Of a stretch of 64,000 nucleotides of DNA, positions 53,528-62,257 are shown one piece after another. Below the pieces are notes generated by a model. That model ran no database searches. It saw nothing but the letters and a program-made list of their open reading frames with translations, and was not told the origin of the DNA. Every line of letters begins with the position of its first letter. The stretch's first letter is position 1. The position numbers and the translations under genes are program-made. This DNA comes from Clostridium aceticum (GTDB lineage: Bacteria > Bacillota > Clostridia > Peptostreptococcales > Natronincolaceae), in NCBI RefSeq assembly GCF_001042715.1, contig NZ_CP009687.1, forward strand, positions 1,603,418-1,667,417, given 5' to 3'.

Positions 53528-53528
53528 T

Positions 53529-54527
53529 TTGGCTCAGTTTAATCAAATGATATTAACAAACTTAGGCAGACAGCTGCAAGCAAAGGCTCAAACGGGAATG
53601 GAGTTGCAATTTACTCGGGTAGCTGTAGGGGATGGAAACTTACCCTATGGAACAAACCTAGATGAATTAACAGCACTAATTAATGAGAAAAAGTCTTTAG
53701 GGATTACATCAGTACAGGTTATAGGAGATGGGACATCAAGAGTTAGAGCGAGTGTAACAAATGAAGGACTGCTTGAAGGATTTTATATCAGAGAAATTGG
53801 ACTCTTTGCTACGGACCCTGATCAAGGTGAAATTCTATACTGTGTAGCAAATGCAGGTCTGCTATCTGACTTCATGCCAGCTGGCACTGGCGCTAACATA
53901 GTAGAGTCTATTTTAAATTTAATTACAGTAGTAGGCAATGCTGCAAATGTTACTGCAGTAATTGAATCTGGAATATATGTCACTACGGATGAGCTAATTA
54001 ACTTAGCTGGGGAAAGTAGGACAACAGAAACAGTTAAAGGAAATGCAGATGTTATTGCGATGCACTTGGCTGAAAATACGGCACACGCATCAAATGTAAA
54101 TCCAACAGCAAATAGAATAGCTATGTTTGATACTAATTCAAAATTGAGAATACCTAAAAGTACAGACAGGCACTTGTCTAAAAATGATAATTTTTTTAGA
54201 CCTGCCCCTATAGTTTTTAATGACAGTTCAAGCTTTGAAATAGGTAGTAAAATAGCTATACCAATAAGTGAATTTAACCCTAATCGATTTGACAGTGAAT
54301 ACCAAGGAATGTTAGTTGCCTATTCTTCGTCACCAGGGACAAGCGGTAGGTCATGTGGATTGGCATATATTACGTCAACGAATAATAGTGGCACATCTTG
54401 GCAAATAAATGTTTTAGTCCCTATCACAAACGTAACTGTTACTCACAATGCTACAAATAACACTATTGAAATCACAAACAATACAGGTGCAACTAGAGTT
54501 ATAAGATGTGATTGCATGATGTTTTAG
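53529..54527 (+). CDS. Tail fibre protein (gpH-like N-terminus)
   Basis: A 332-residue fibre. The N-terminal 150 residues (FNQMILTNLGRQLQAKAQTG, YIREIGLFATDPDQGEILYC) match the domain that attaches fibres to the baseplate. The C-terminal part is Asn/Thr/Ser-rich and specific to this phage, as expected for a receptor-binding region. TTG start after GGAGGTG. The short length suggests a short fibre. Confidence 0.88.
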   Translation: MAQFNQMILTNLGRQLQAKAQTGMELQFTRVAVGDGNLPYGTNLDELTALINEKKSLGITSVQVIGDGTSRVRASVTNEGLLEGFYIREIGLFATDPDQGEILYCVANAGLLSDFMPAGTGANIVESILNLITVVGNAANVTAVIESGIYVTTDELINLAGESRTTETVKGNADVIAMHLAENTAHASNVNPTANRIAMFDTNSKLRIPKSTDRHLSKNDNFFRPAPIVFNDSSSFEIGSKIAIPISEFNPNRFDSEYQGMLVAYSSSPGTSGRSCGLAYITSTNNSGTSWQINVLVPITNVTVTHNATNNTIEITNNTGATRVIRCDCMMF

Positions 54528-54538
54528 GAGGTGTCAAA

Positions 54539-54841
54539 ATGGCGAAAATTCAATGTCCTAGAGATTATAATTATTGGTATATCCTTAGCTATGCAGGGGT
54601 AGACCCAAGCAAAGAAAACAATAGATGGACTTACGATGAAGAGAAAGAAGAATTGATAGCAGAAGTTGAGCAGGAAACACTAGACAATGCTTTGAATCAA
54701 TATGACCATCAAGCTTGGCTAAAAGAGTTAGACAAAATCAACAACCCTAAAACAAAAGAGCAAATATTAGAAGAACGATTGAAAATTACAGAAGATGCTT
54801 TATTGGGGTTAATGGATATTATTATGATGGGAGGAATGTAG
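54539..54841 (+). CDS. Tail fibre-associated protein
   Basis: A 100-residue acidic protein with AGGAGG before ATG 54539. It has a W-rich N-terminal part and a C-terminal KTKEQILEERLKITEDALLGLMDIIM helix found in proteins encoded after fibre genes in Firmicute phages. It may cap or assemble the fibre. Confidence 0.6.
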   Translation: MAKIQCPRDYNYWYILSYAGVDPSKENNRWTYDEEKEELIAEVEQETLDNALNQYDHQAWLKELDKINNPKTKEQILEERLKITEDALLGLMDIIMMGGM

Positions 54842-54842
54842 A

Positions 54843-54968
54843 ATGTACGGATTTATATTAAATATGTGGATTATGAGAAGAATTGACCAAGTAAAGGTAT
54901 TATCCTATGTACCGACTTTTATTAGCCAAGAAGAAGCAAATATGATAATAGCAACGCCGCAGATTTAA
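54843..54968 (+). CDS. XkdX-like protein
   Basis: A 41-residue ORF (MYGFILNMWIMRRIDQ to EEANMIIATPQI) with the pattern of the XkdX family of B. subtilis PBSX: an FILNxWxMRRI start and an EEAxxIxATPQ end. It starts immediately after the previous stop. XkdX-type genes follow fibre genes in many Firmicute phages. Confidence 0.8.
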   Translation: MYGFILNMWIMRRIDQVKVLSYVPTFISQEEANMIIATPQI

Positions 54969-55043
54969 GTCATAATTAATATTAATGTACATCCCTTTAT
55001 TGTTTTGCTAAAATAGTATTAATGCAGGAAAAGGGGGATTCTT

Positions 55044-55700
55044 ATGAAAAAGTTCGATTTAGATGAAAACAGGTTTACTAGGATATCAGGTTTTTTAACT
55101 GTAGGATATAGAGATTACCTTGCAGCTCGGACCCTGTTAATAAATGGGCTACTCTATAGAGGAGTTATTATTTCTGCTACTTCAATAGAGAAACTATTAA
55201 AAGTATTTATCATTCTAAACGGTAGCCCTAAAAAAACACATAAGGTTGATAAACTTTTCGATGAAGCTATTGAATTTGATACAAATTTAAGTACACATAT
55301 TAATAGAGATTTCATAGATTTCTTGGCAAAGGCATATGACCTTCGATACTTTGATAATGAAGTTTTTAGTAAACCAAGTAAAAGATTTAAGTTATCAGTA
55401 GCACAGTATAAAACTTTAGCAGAACTAGACCTTACAGCTATTACCATCTTAAATAGTTTTAAGGTACACTATTCTGGTTACGAACTAAAATCAGAATACC
55501 ATTCACATCTTGAAGAAAAGTATGACTTACTATATGATAAGAACTTCATATTGAATAAAACATCAAAACAGAGCTTAATTGAGCAAAATCAAAAAGTATA
55601 TCAAATAAAAACTGTTGAAAATGGAGGTGTTATGGAGCGGTTTTATCAAACAGAGAGTGCTAAAAATGATGGAGTTTTTATTTTTAAGGATGAGCGATAG
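55044..55700 (+). CDS. HEPN-like protein
   Basis: A 218-residue helical protein. GYRDYLAARTLLINGLLYRG and ISATSIEKLLKVFI resemble the HEPN fold, which often has RNase or nucleotide-binding roles in toxin-antitoxin and defence genes. No clear RxxxxH is visible, so catalysis is uncertain. It has its own upstream spacing and a terminator, and breaks the tail-to-lysis gene order as an accessory gene does. Confidence 0.5.
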   Translation: MKKFDLDENRFTRISGFLTVGYRDYLAARTLLINGLLYRGVIISATSIEKLLKVFIILNGSPKKTHKVDKLFDEAIEFDTNLSTHINRDFIDFLAKAYDLRYFDNEVFSKPSKRFKLSVAQYKTLAELDLTAITILNSFKVHYSGYELKSEYHSHLEEKYDLLYDKNFILNKTSKQSLIEQNQKVYQIKTVENGGVMERFYQTESAKNDGVFIFKDER

Positions 55701-55706
55701 GACGTA

Positions 55707-55735
55707 AAAGGTCAACATACTAATGTTGGCTTTTC
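55707..55735 (+). terminator. Terminator after the HEPN-like gene
   Basis: AAAAG-GTC-AACAT and ATGTT-GGC-TTTT pair around ACTA, followed by T-rich sequence. The next 106 bases before the holin hold no gene. Confidence 0.75.
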
Positions 55736-55841
55736 TTATTCTCGTACCTATTTGGAAATTTATACGATATAAACATGCTAGAAAAGCGTGTCATTTTTAT
55801 GCGCTAAAAACAATTCTATAACTTGAGAAAGTAGGTGGGCT

Positions 55842-56045
55842 ATGGAAAATGAGGTTATCAAAATGCTGATAGGTCAAGGAGTATTTGCTATACTCTTTGG
55901 CTATTTGCTTTTTTACGTATTAAAAGAAAACAGTAAAAGAGAAATAAAGTATCAAGAGATTATTCAAGACTTAAGTGGCAGATTCAACATCATTGAAGAT
56001 GTACAAAAGGATGTTAAAGAGATCAAGAACAAAGTTTTCAGATAA
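55842..56045 (+). CDS. BhlA/UviB-like holin
   Basis: A 67-residue protein with one membrane segment (about 11-27, IGQGVFAILFGYLLFYVLKENSKRE) and a charged helical tail, the layout of BhlA/UviB proteins that are encoded next to phage amidases. Confidence 0.85.
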   Translation: MENEVIKMLIGQGVFAILFGYLLFYVLKENSKREIKYQEIIQDLSGRFNIIEDVQKDVKEIKNKVFR

Positions 56046-56058
56046 GGGAGGATAAATG

Positions 56059-56838
56059 ATGGAAAAGATAATTACTGCCGATCCAGGACACGGTGGAGAG
56101 GATAGGGCCAATAAAGGCCCTACTGGATATGTAGAAGCAGACGGTGTTTTGGATATTGGTCTTAGACTAAAAGAGTTGTTGATAAAAGAAGGTTACCCAA
56201 TAAAAATGACGAGAGAAAAGGATGAAACAGTAGCACTTTATGACAGAACCCAAATGGCTAATAAATGGCAGGGGAGGCTTTTCATCAGCCTTCATACCAA
56301 TGCTGGAACTGAAACCTCAAATGGAATAGAAACCTTCTACACCTTAAACAATGAATGGCAAAACAAACAACATCATCAAGAGGCAAAAAGAGCAGCAGAA
56401 ATCTTTCAAAGGAATTTAGTTGAAGCTACAGGATTAAGGGATAGAGGGATCAAAACAAGACTAGTAGACAATCCAACCTCACCCATCCATGGGAAAGACT
56501 ATTATGCAGTCATCAGAAGAAGCAACATGCCAGCAATTCTCGTAGAGATGGGTTTTCACTCCAACCCAAGAGAAGAAGCCCTATTAAAAACACCAGCCTT
56601 CAGACAAAAACTAGCTGAAGCTCTATTAAAAGGCATGAAGGAGGTCTATCCATTGAAGAAGCAAAACATCGTTGAAAAACAAAATATTAAGCTAAATATT
56701 CACGGCATGCCTTCACAAGTTGAAGGTATTTTTTATGAGAATAAAAACTATGTACCGGTTACTTTTCTAAGAGAATTAGGTTATAAAGTTACTGGGCACG
56801 GAACAAATGTAGAAATTGAATACAGAAAGGAGCAATAA
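56059..56838 (+). CDS. N-acetylmuramoyl-L-alanine amidase (endolysin)
   Basis: A 259-residue amidase_3 enzyme that cuts peptidoglycan at lysis. Zinc and catalytic motifs: ADPGHGG at about residue 8, a glutamate in GYVEADG, RLFISLHTNAG near 75, and ILVEMGFHSN with the catalytic glutamate near 168. The C-terminal 55 residues resemble a copper amine oxidase N-terminal-like (stalk) domain. GGGAGG precedes two adjacent ATG codons. Confidence 0.93.
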   Translation: MEKIITADPGHGGEDRANKGPTGYVEADGVLDIGLRLKELLIKEGYPIKMTREKDETVALYDRTQMANKWQGRLFISLHTNAGTETSNGIETFYTLNNEWQNKQHHQEAKRAAEIFQRNLVEATGLRDRGIKTRLVDNPTSPIHGKDYYAVIRRSNMPAILVEMGFHSNPREEALLKTPAFRQKLAEALLKGMKEVYPLKKQNIVEKQNIKLNIHGMPSQVEGIFYENKNYVPVTFLRELGYKVTGHGTNVEIEYRKEQ

Positions 56839-56840
56839 TC

Positions 56841-57887
56841 ATGTTTGGAAAAGAATACTCTAAATGGCTAAAAAGAATTGAGGAAATCAAAAAACAGTGT
56901 CCTAACTCAGCAGTCCTTCCCTCCCCTCCAGATCCCAGGGACTACGCTTTAAGCACATCGCCTTTAGCATCTAAAGTAACTACAAACAATGCAAAACTCC
57001 CCTATCCACCCTTTGTCATTAACCAAGGGGCAGAACCTGAATGTGTAGGAGCTACTGTAGCAGGTGTTTTCAATGCCTTTTTTCATGCCTTAGGAAAAAT
57101 GCCGGAGGGTGGATTTTCCTGGAGTTGGCTTTACGCTATGTGCAAAAAAAGAGGATGGTATCCCTAATACCCCTGGTACTTACATCCGTGTAGCCATGAA
57201 AATTATTCAAAAGTACGGTCTTTGCCCTGAAAAATTTTGTCCCAGTGGGAAAGGGGTAAAGAACACAGTTCTTACAGATACCATGATGAGACAAGCGGCT
57301 CAATACAAAATCAAAGCTTATTATCAGTTGCAGGGGTTAGAAGAAATTAAAAATGCCATAGCAAATGGCATGTATGTAGCTGTTGGAACCATGGTGACAG
57401 AAAACAACTGGAAAACAAACATTGATAAAAACAAAGGACATCTTAATAAACCAGATGGCACCCTACTGGGGGGACATGCAACCTTTCTAATGAGCTTTGA
57501 TAATTACTATAAATTCGCCGATTTAATAGGCTATCAAGAAGGGCAAAACAGCTGGGGAAAAGAATGGGCAAATCAAGGGAGATACTTTATATCATATGCT
57601 TATCAAAAATGGCCTTTATCCCTAGACATCCTCGAAGGGCTTACCTTCATGGAGGCATGGGCAATAGAGTTTCATCAACCTGTCCCAGTAACTGTAGAAG
57701 AAAAAGCAAGCATTTTCTGTGGATAGGAAAAGATGTAGCTAGAGTAGAGGGAAAAGAAATCAAACTGGATGCAGCTCCTGAAACAAAGAACAGCCGCACC
57801 ATGGTACTATTAAAATTCATAAGTGATCAGTTAGACATAAAAGTAGCCTGGGATGAAAAAGAACAAAGAGTAGATATTTACAAATAG
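56841..57887 (+). pseudogene. Papain-like (C1) peptidase split by two frameshifts
   Basis: Three reading frames make one protein. 56841-57167 holds the catalytic cysteine (INQGAEPECVGATVAG). The frame then shifts at A7 (57141-57147), and to 57726 it carries the His (LGGHATFLMSFD) and Asn (GQNSWGKEW). A second shift near T4 (57714-57717) gives a C-terminal stalk-like domain (IGKDVARVEGKEIKLDA to VDIYK). One base too many in the A-run and one too few in the T-run explain both. It could be real decay or errors in homopolymers. Confidence 0.75.
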
Positions 57888-57898
57888 GAGGAGATACA

Positions 57899-58186
57899 AT
57901 GTATGAATTAGATAGTATTATAGAAGTTTTAAAAGTATTTTTAGTTAATCCATGGTTATTAGTATTTGGTGGTCTTTGGGTGGTAGGATACATGCTTAAG
58001 GAGCATAGTAATTTAAACAATAAACTAATCCCATGGATTTTATTAGTACTAGGTGGGGCTTTGGGCATCTTTCTAATAGAATGGTCCCTAGGAGGACTTA
58101 TCATTGGTCTTTTGATGTCCTACATGATTATAGGGTTTTATGAACATTTAAAAAATAGTATAGAACTATTAAAAGGGCTGGATTAA
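57899..58186 (+). CDS. Second holin-like membrane protein
   Basis: A 95-residue protein with three hydrophobic segments and NPWLLVFGGLWVVGYMLKEHSNLNNKLIPWILLVLGG, the pattern of a phage holin family found in clostridia. AGGAGG precedes the ATG. It is the last gene of the lysis region. Confidence 0.75.
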   Translation: MYELDSIIEVLKVFLVNPWLLVFGGLWVVGYMLKEHSNLNNKLIPWILLVLGGALGIFLIEWSLGGLIIGLLMSYMIIGFYEHLKNSIELLKGLD

Positions 58187-58287
58187 TTTCCAGTCTCTTT
58201 CTATTATTAGAGGACTTTTCAAACCTATATAGAATTTTAAGTATATAGTTACATAAATAAAATAATTATAGAGTGGTGGGTACCATA

Positions 58288-58899
58288 ATGAGAGAATGGT
58301 TTTTAAAACATGCATATACTACCTTTTTAGTCCTAATGTTAACAATGATAATTCCAGCTAGTATAGGCTACTATATTTTATGTAGTATAATTCTTATAAG
58401 TTATATAGTTCTGTGGTTTTTAGTAATGCATAAGGAAAAAGTTATGCAGTGTTGTAGTGGAAGACAGTATGCCATAGAAGAAAAAATCCAAGACTTAAAA
58501 AATAACTATACGGAAGAGCATGTGGAAGCAGTAATAGAAAAAATCCAAGAAATCTATACAAATAATGGTTGGAACAAAGATATGTTCCTATGCCTAGAAC
58601 GATTTTATAAACTTGAACATAGTTTCACAGAATTTTTTAGATTAATAGCGTTTGCTGTTATAACAGGAATGATATCGAGTACAGTATTTTATTTGACTAT
58701 TGAAGAAATACAGGGAGGAAGTTCTTTAGTTAGTACTATTATTCTTATAGGTGCAAGTTTACAAATACTGTTAGCGGTAGTTTGTGTATATTATTATATA
58801 AGCATTTATAGACCATCAACTAAAAAAGGAATTAATTTTTATATTGGCAAGTGCGAAAAACAGTATTTAGAAAAAATAATAAATAAGGCAAAAGAATGA
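58288..58899 (+). CDS. Membrane protein of unknown function
   Basis: A 203-residue protein from ATG 58288 (GTGGTGGG upstream). It has two N-terminal hydrophobic segments, a charged middle of about 75 residues, and two further segments. A small pore-forming effector or superinfection-exclusion protein is possible, but no family is recognised. Confidence 0.6.
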   Translation: MREWFLKHAYTTFLVLMLTMIIPASIGYYILCSIILISYIVLWFLVMHKEKVMQCCSGRQYAIEEKIQDLKNNYTEEHVEAVIEKIQEIYTNNGWNKDMFLCLERFYKLEHSFTEFFRLIAFAVITGMISSTVFYLTIEEIQGGSSLVSTIILIGASLQILLAVVCVYYYISIYRPSTKKGINFYIGKCEKQYLEKIINKAKE

Positions 58900-59255
58900 T
58901 ATGTTTTACTTTTATAAATCTTATTTGGATAACATGAAAGAAGGAAAGTCTATGGTAGGTGAAGAGTATCAAATGAAATATGTTAAGACTCTAGTAAAGG
59001 GAATATATAGATGACCTGATATAGAATATACGGATGTAAGTAAGGTAAAAGTTGGACTAATGACCTAGACTCAAAGTGGGTGTTTGATAAATAAGCGATA
59101 GATTAAGACAAAAAATTCAATTGCAAGAGAAGAAATGTGGCGAATGCTAGAAAAATATGAAAAAGGCTGGTAATTTTGGGTCTGTTTTTTCATTTTTAGC
59201 AGGATTTTTTTCCCCTATACAGAAGTAAGTATTATATGGAGTGGGGGGAGAATGC
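58900..59255 (+). pseudogene. Decayed gene remnant
   Basis: No intact ORF. At 59102-59173 one frame encodes IKTKNSIAREEMWRMLEKYEKGW and a stop, which resembles the C-terminal end of cell-wall-binding or SLH-like phage proteins (REELWxMLxRYEKG). A block at about 59056-59086 (GLMT, then a stop) reads like a related stretch in another frame. It probably is what is left of a lysis-related gene. Confidence 0.35.
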
Positions 59256-60572
59256 GTGAATATACAGCAAAAATTTAGATCGCATATTAATTATTTAATG
59301 TATGTCTTTTCAGTTCAAGGAAGAGATAGTATCTCTATAGTTATTAACTTAGGGATATTTATTTTCTCTATTATTTTATTTATGAGTGAAGATAGTGGTT
59401 TTTCTTCTTTGTATGATATTAATATGTCAATTGTATTTATATTTGTTTTTTCTCTATTTAATATTATATGGAGTGTTTATGAAAGAACAGTAGAAATAAA
59501 AAATTATCTAGGAATTAGTGATAATATTTTTTTAGAGAATGATATGCAATTTTTAGAAGAATTAAAGAATATAGTGCCTAGTAGGAAAGAAGCTATAAAT
59601 TATTTTGAGAAAAGTATAGTAAATAACGAGCCTATATTTATGTCAAGGCATTTAAATAAGTATCTTTGGGATAATAAATTAAATTTAATAATGAGTAGTA
59701 ATGCAGAAAAGAGCATAAAACGATTAATCACTAAAAACAAATCCCATCTAATACCAGTACTAGGCTATCAGTTAAGATATTCCTTAGCAAACAAAAAAGT
59801 TTTTATTAATGAAAAAAAACTGTGTTTATCAAGCGATATTGATTTTAAAAAGCAAGAAGTAGTGTGTCATAAAGGAGGATACTTTGACTCATTTTTAACT
59901 AATGAAATTTCTACAAAATTACTTCAAGATCACGAAGAATATATTTTGTTTAAAGGAAGAGAGTTATTCCCTATAAATTTAAAAGACAGAAATAATTTAA
60001 CTTTATACGAAATTACAAAAGCCAGAATGAATAATCACATAGGAATATCTACAATTGGATTTACAAACGATAATTATCTAATAATATGGAAACAAAACCA
60101 AAGGACACAAATTAACTCTGATCTATTTGTTCCAACTGGAAGTGGATCATGTGATTTAAAGGACTTACAAAGCAATGACTTTAATCAAGTAATTATAAAT
60201 GCGATGCAAAGAGAATTATGGGAAGAAAGTGGGAAAGACTTGCTAAGTAAATCCTATAAAGATGTTGGAACTACAAAAATTTTAGGTTTTTTTAGGTGGA
60301 TACGCAGAGGGGGAAAACCTGAATTTGTAGGTATAACGAAATTAAATATATCATCTCATGATATGAAGCCAAATTGTAACGAAGTTGTAGATACAACATT
60401 TAATAGAAGTGAGGAAAATGAATTTTATATTGCAAATATTAATGAAATTCCAAGTGTAATTGATGATATAAAAAGAAATAAAAGGTTATCAATACCTTTA
60501 CTAATATGCTTAGATGCTCTATATCATTATTATTGTGAACGTAAAGATGAATTAGAGGAATTTCTCTTTTAG
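59256..60572 (+). CDS. Two-TM protein with a NUDIX hydrolase domain
   Basis: A 438-residue protein with a GTG start after GGGGGGAG. Two membrane segments lie at about 27-43 and 57-74, followed by a long unrecognised middle. From about 265 there is a NUDIX domain with the box AMQRELWEESGKDL, which carries the REx2EExG core. NUDIX enzymes cleave nucleoside diphosphates linked to another group. 2TM-NUDIX proteins have been described as candidate effectors in anti-phage systems. It stands alone, at the right end of the element. Confidence 0.8.
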   Translation: MNIQQKFRSHINYLMYVFSVQGRDSISIVINLGIFIFSIILFMSEDSGFSSLYDINMSIVFIFVFSLFNIIWSVYERTVEIKNYLGISDNIFLENDMQFLEELKNIVPSRKEAINYFEKSIVNNEPIFMSRHLNKYLWDNKLNLIMSSNAEKSIKRLITKNKSHLIPVLGYQLRYSLANKKVFINEKKLCLSSDIDFKKQEVVCHKGGYFDSFLTNEISTKLLQDHEEYILFKGRELFPINLKDRNNLTLYEITKARMNNHIGISTIGFTNDNYLIIWKQNQRTQINSDLFVPTGSGSCDLKDLQSNDFNQVIINAMQRELWEESGKDLLSKSYKDVGTTKILGFFRWIRRGGKPEFVGITKLNISSHDMKPNCNEVVDTTFNRSEENEFYIANINEIPSVIDDIKRNKRLSIPLLICLDALYHYYCERKDELEEFLF

Positions 60573-60659
60573 AAAGGTTTTTTATTAGTAACTAAGGATA
60601 TTAAAGACATAGTATAATAAATAAACAAGTTACACTTTATAAGAAAAATATGAAGATAA

Positions 60660-60693
60660 GGGCTGGATTCATTTCCCAGCTTCTATTTTTTTG
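60660..60693 (+). terminator. Terminator after the NUDIX gene
   Basis: GCTGG and CCAGC pair around a 10-base loop, with GGG/CTT flanks, followed by a run of T. Confidence 0.65.
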
Positions 60694-60771
60694 CCTTTAC
60701 ACCAAACATACGTTCTGATATAATTATAGAAGATACAGAAAGGGTTTAAATGGCTTAAGTGAGGTGATTTT

Positions 60772-61014
60772 ATGGTTGATTTTTCTTTAAAGTATTCATT
60801 GGAAAATAAAGTACCAGTCACTATAATGTATCAGAAGGGTTTAGAAATCACACAAAGAAGAATTAAAGTCTTGAAAATAGAGGACAACAAAATAATAGCT
60901 TATTGTTTCAAGAGGAGGGCTAATAGAATATTTAAGAAAGATAGTATTTTAGCAGCTACGATTGTAGGAATACAAGAAAATTATATTAGAGCTAGCAGAA
61001 CTACAGGAGTGTGA
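60772..61014 (+). CDS. Small WYL-like protein
   Basis: An 80-residue beta-rich protein: VTIMYQKGLEITQRRIKVLKIEDNKIIAYCFKRRANRIFKKDSI follows the pattern of a WYL domain, a nucleotide- or ligand-binding module. No DNA-binding domain is attached. GAGGTGATTTT lies before the ATG. It precedes a second small gene by 6 bases. Confidence 0.6.
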   Translation: MVDFSLKYSLENKVPVTIMYQKGLEITQRRIKVLKIEDNKIIAYCFKRRANRIFKKDSILAATIVGIQENYIRASRTTGV

Positions 61015-61020
61015 TAGCAA

Positions 61021-61278
61021 TTGCAAAACAACACTATAAAATTAACAGACAAGGATCTAATAACATATTTATCTGCAAGAGGATTTGAAATTATTGCTTC
61101 GGATAAGGATAGCTCTAAAAATAGAAGTGTTGTTACATTTAAAAACACTGAAGAGTTAGATAAGGCGATTTTAGATTATGTTAATAGGGTAGGAGATGTA
61201 AATATAAGTGACTACCTAGCTGCAGAAAAAAGAATAAAGAATCTGCTGTATTTTAATAAGACCAAAGAAATTAACTAA
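61021..61278 (+). CDS. Small protein (DUF5659-like)
   Basis: An 85-residue protein with a TTG start after AGGAGTG. DLITYLSARGFEIIA and VVTFKNTEELDKAILDYVN resemble a small DUF5659-type phage protein. Partner of the WYL-like gene. Function unknown. Confidence 0.55.
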   Translation: MQNNTIKLTDKDLITYLSARGFEIIASDKDSSKNRSVVTFKNTEELDKAILDYVNRVGDVNISDYLAAEKRIKNLLYFNKTKEIN

Positions 61279-61340
61279 ATGATAACATTCATCTTTCAGC
61301 TGCTTCTTTCATCACTCAAAAAATATAAGGAGTGATGAAA

Positions 61341-62105
61341 ATGTTAAAGAGTCCATTATCCTGGATGGGTGGCAAGTACAGACTAAGGAAAAAAATCATA
61401 GAATTAATACCTGAGGACCATACCTGCTACATAGAAGTCTTTGGTGGTGCTGGTTGGGTTTTCTTTGGAAAACAACCTTCAAAAGTAGAAGTTTATAATG
61501 ATATAAACAGTGAGTTAGTAAACTTCTTTAGAGTATTAAAATATCATTCTGAAGAATTTAAGGCCTGGATTGAAAAGGATGTTGCAAGCAGAGAGATATT
61601 TGCAGCATACCATGATGCGCTACCTCAATATATGACAGATATCCAAAGGGCTGTAAAATTTTTTTACCTGATAAAATACAGCTTTGCCAGCAAGGGAGAT
61701 AATTTTGGATATGGTACCAGTAAAGATCCTAATAAAGCTATTTTTAATACGGGGTTTGTTCAAGAAGTAAGGGATCGACTAAGGAATTGTTATGTAGAGA
61801 ACCTATCTTTTGAAACATTGATTGAAAAGTATGATTCCCAGGGCAGCTTTTTCTTCTGTGACCCCCCTTATCATAAGCTTGCTCAATACAAAGATAAGTT
61901 TCACCGGGAAGATCACCTAAAATTATTGGATATGTTGAAGCACATCAAAGGAAAATTTCTTGTGACTATTAACGATCATCCTGAAGTCAGAGAATGGTAT
62001 CAAGAGTTTAATATACAGGAAGTGGAAGTAGGATACTCTGTATGTAGAGAGGCTAAGGGTAGAAGAAGTTTTAAGGAATTGATTATAACAAATTATAGTT
62101 CATAG
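61341..62105 (+). CDS. dam: DNA adenine methyltransferase (Dam-like)
   Basis: A 254-residue D12-class methylase. SPLSWMGGKYRLRK contains the SAM-binding motif, GGAGWVFF supports it, and FFFCDPPYHK is the catalytic DPPY. AAGGAG is 8 bases from ATG 61341, while earlier in-frame starts at 61332 and 61335 are too close. It could protect element DNA from host or own nucleases. A hairpin (ATAGGGATAG with CTATCCCTAT, 62102-62127) closes the gene. Confidence 0.92.
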   Translation: MLKSPLSWMGGKYRLRKKIIELIPEDHTCYIEVFGGAGWVFFGKQPSKVEVYNDINSELVNFFRVLKYHSEEFKAWIEKDVASREIFAAYHDALPQYMTDIQRAVKFFYLIKYSFASKGDNFGYGTSKDPNKAIFNTGFVQEVRDRLRNCYVENLSFETLIEKYDSQGSFFFCDPPYHKLAQYKDKFHREDHLKLLDMLKHIKGKFLVTINDHPEVREWYQEFNIQEVEVGYSVCREAKGRRSFKELIITNYSS

Positions 62106-62127
62106 GGATAGAGAAATCTATCCCTAT
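62102..62127 (+). terminator. Hairpin closing the dam gene
   Basis: A perfect 10-bp stem with a 6-base loop overlapping the dam stop. No long T-run follows, so it may be only partly effective. Confidence 0.5.
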
Positions 62128-62221
62128 AGTTGTGGCAATAATAAAAGGAATTTATAAAATAGTATAGAATAAATTTCAAAGTAAATAGCATAATAAATGC
62201 TGTATGGGACACAATAATAAG

Positions 62222-62257
62222 TTATAATTTTGTAATCATAGCTAACACCATGATGAT
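62222..62257. other. attR junction of the element
   Basis: The element arm TTATAATTTTGTAATCAT (62222-62239) is the exact inverse of 13453-13470. GCTAA (62241-62245) and ATGAT (62250-62254) match attL at identical spacing. From about 62246 the sequence is the 3' part of yunB. Confidence 0.85.
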
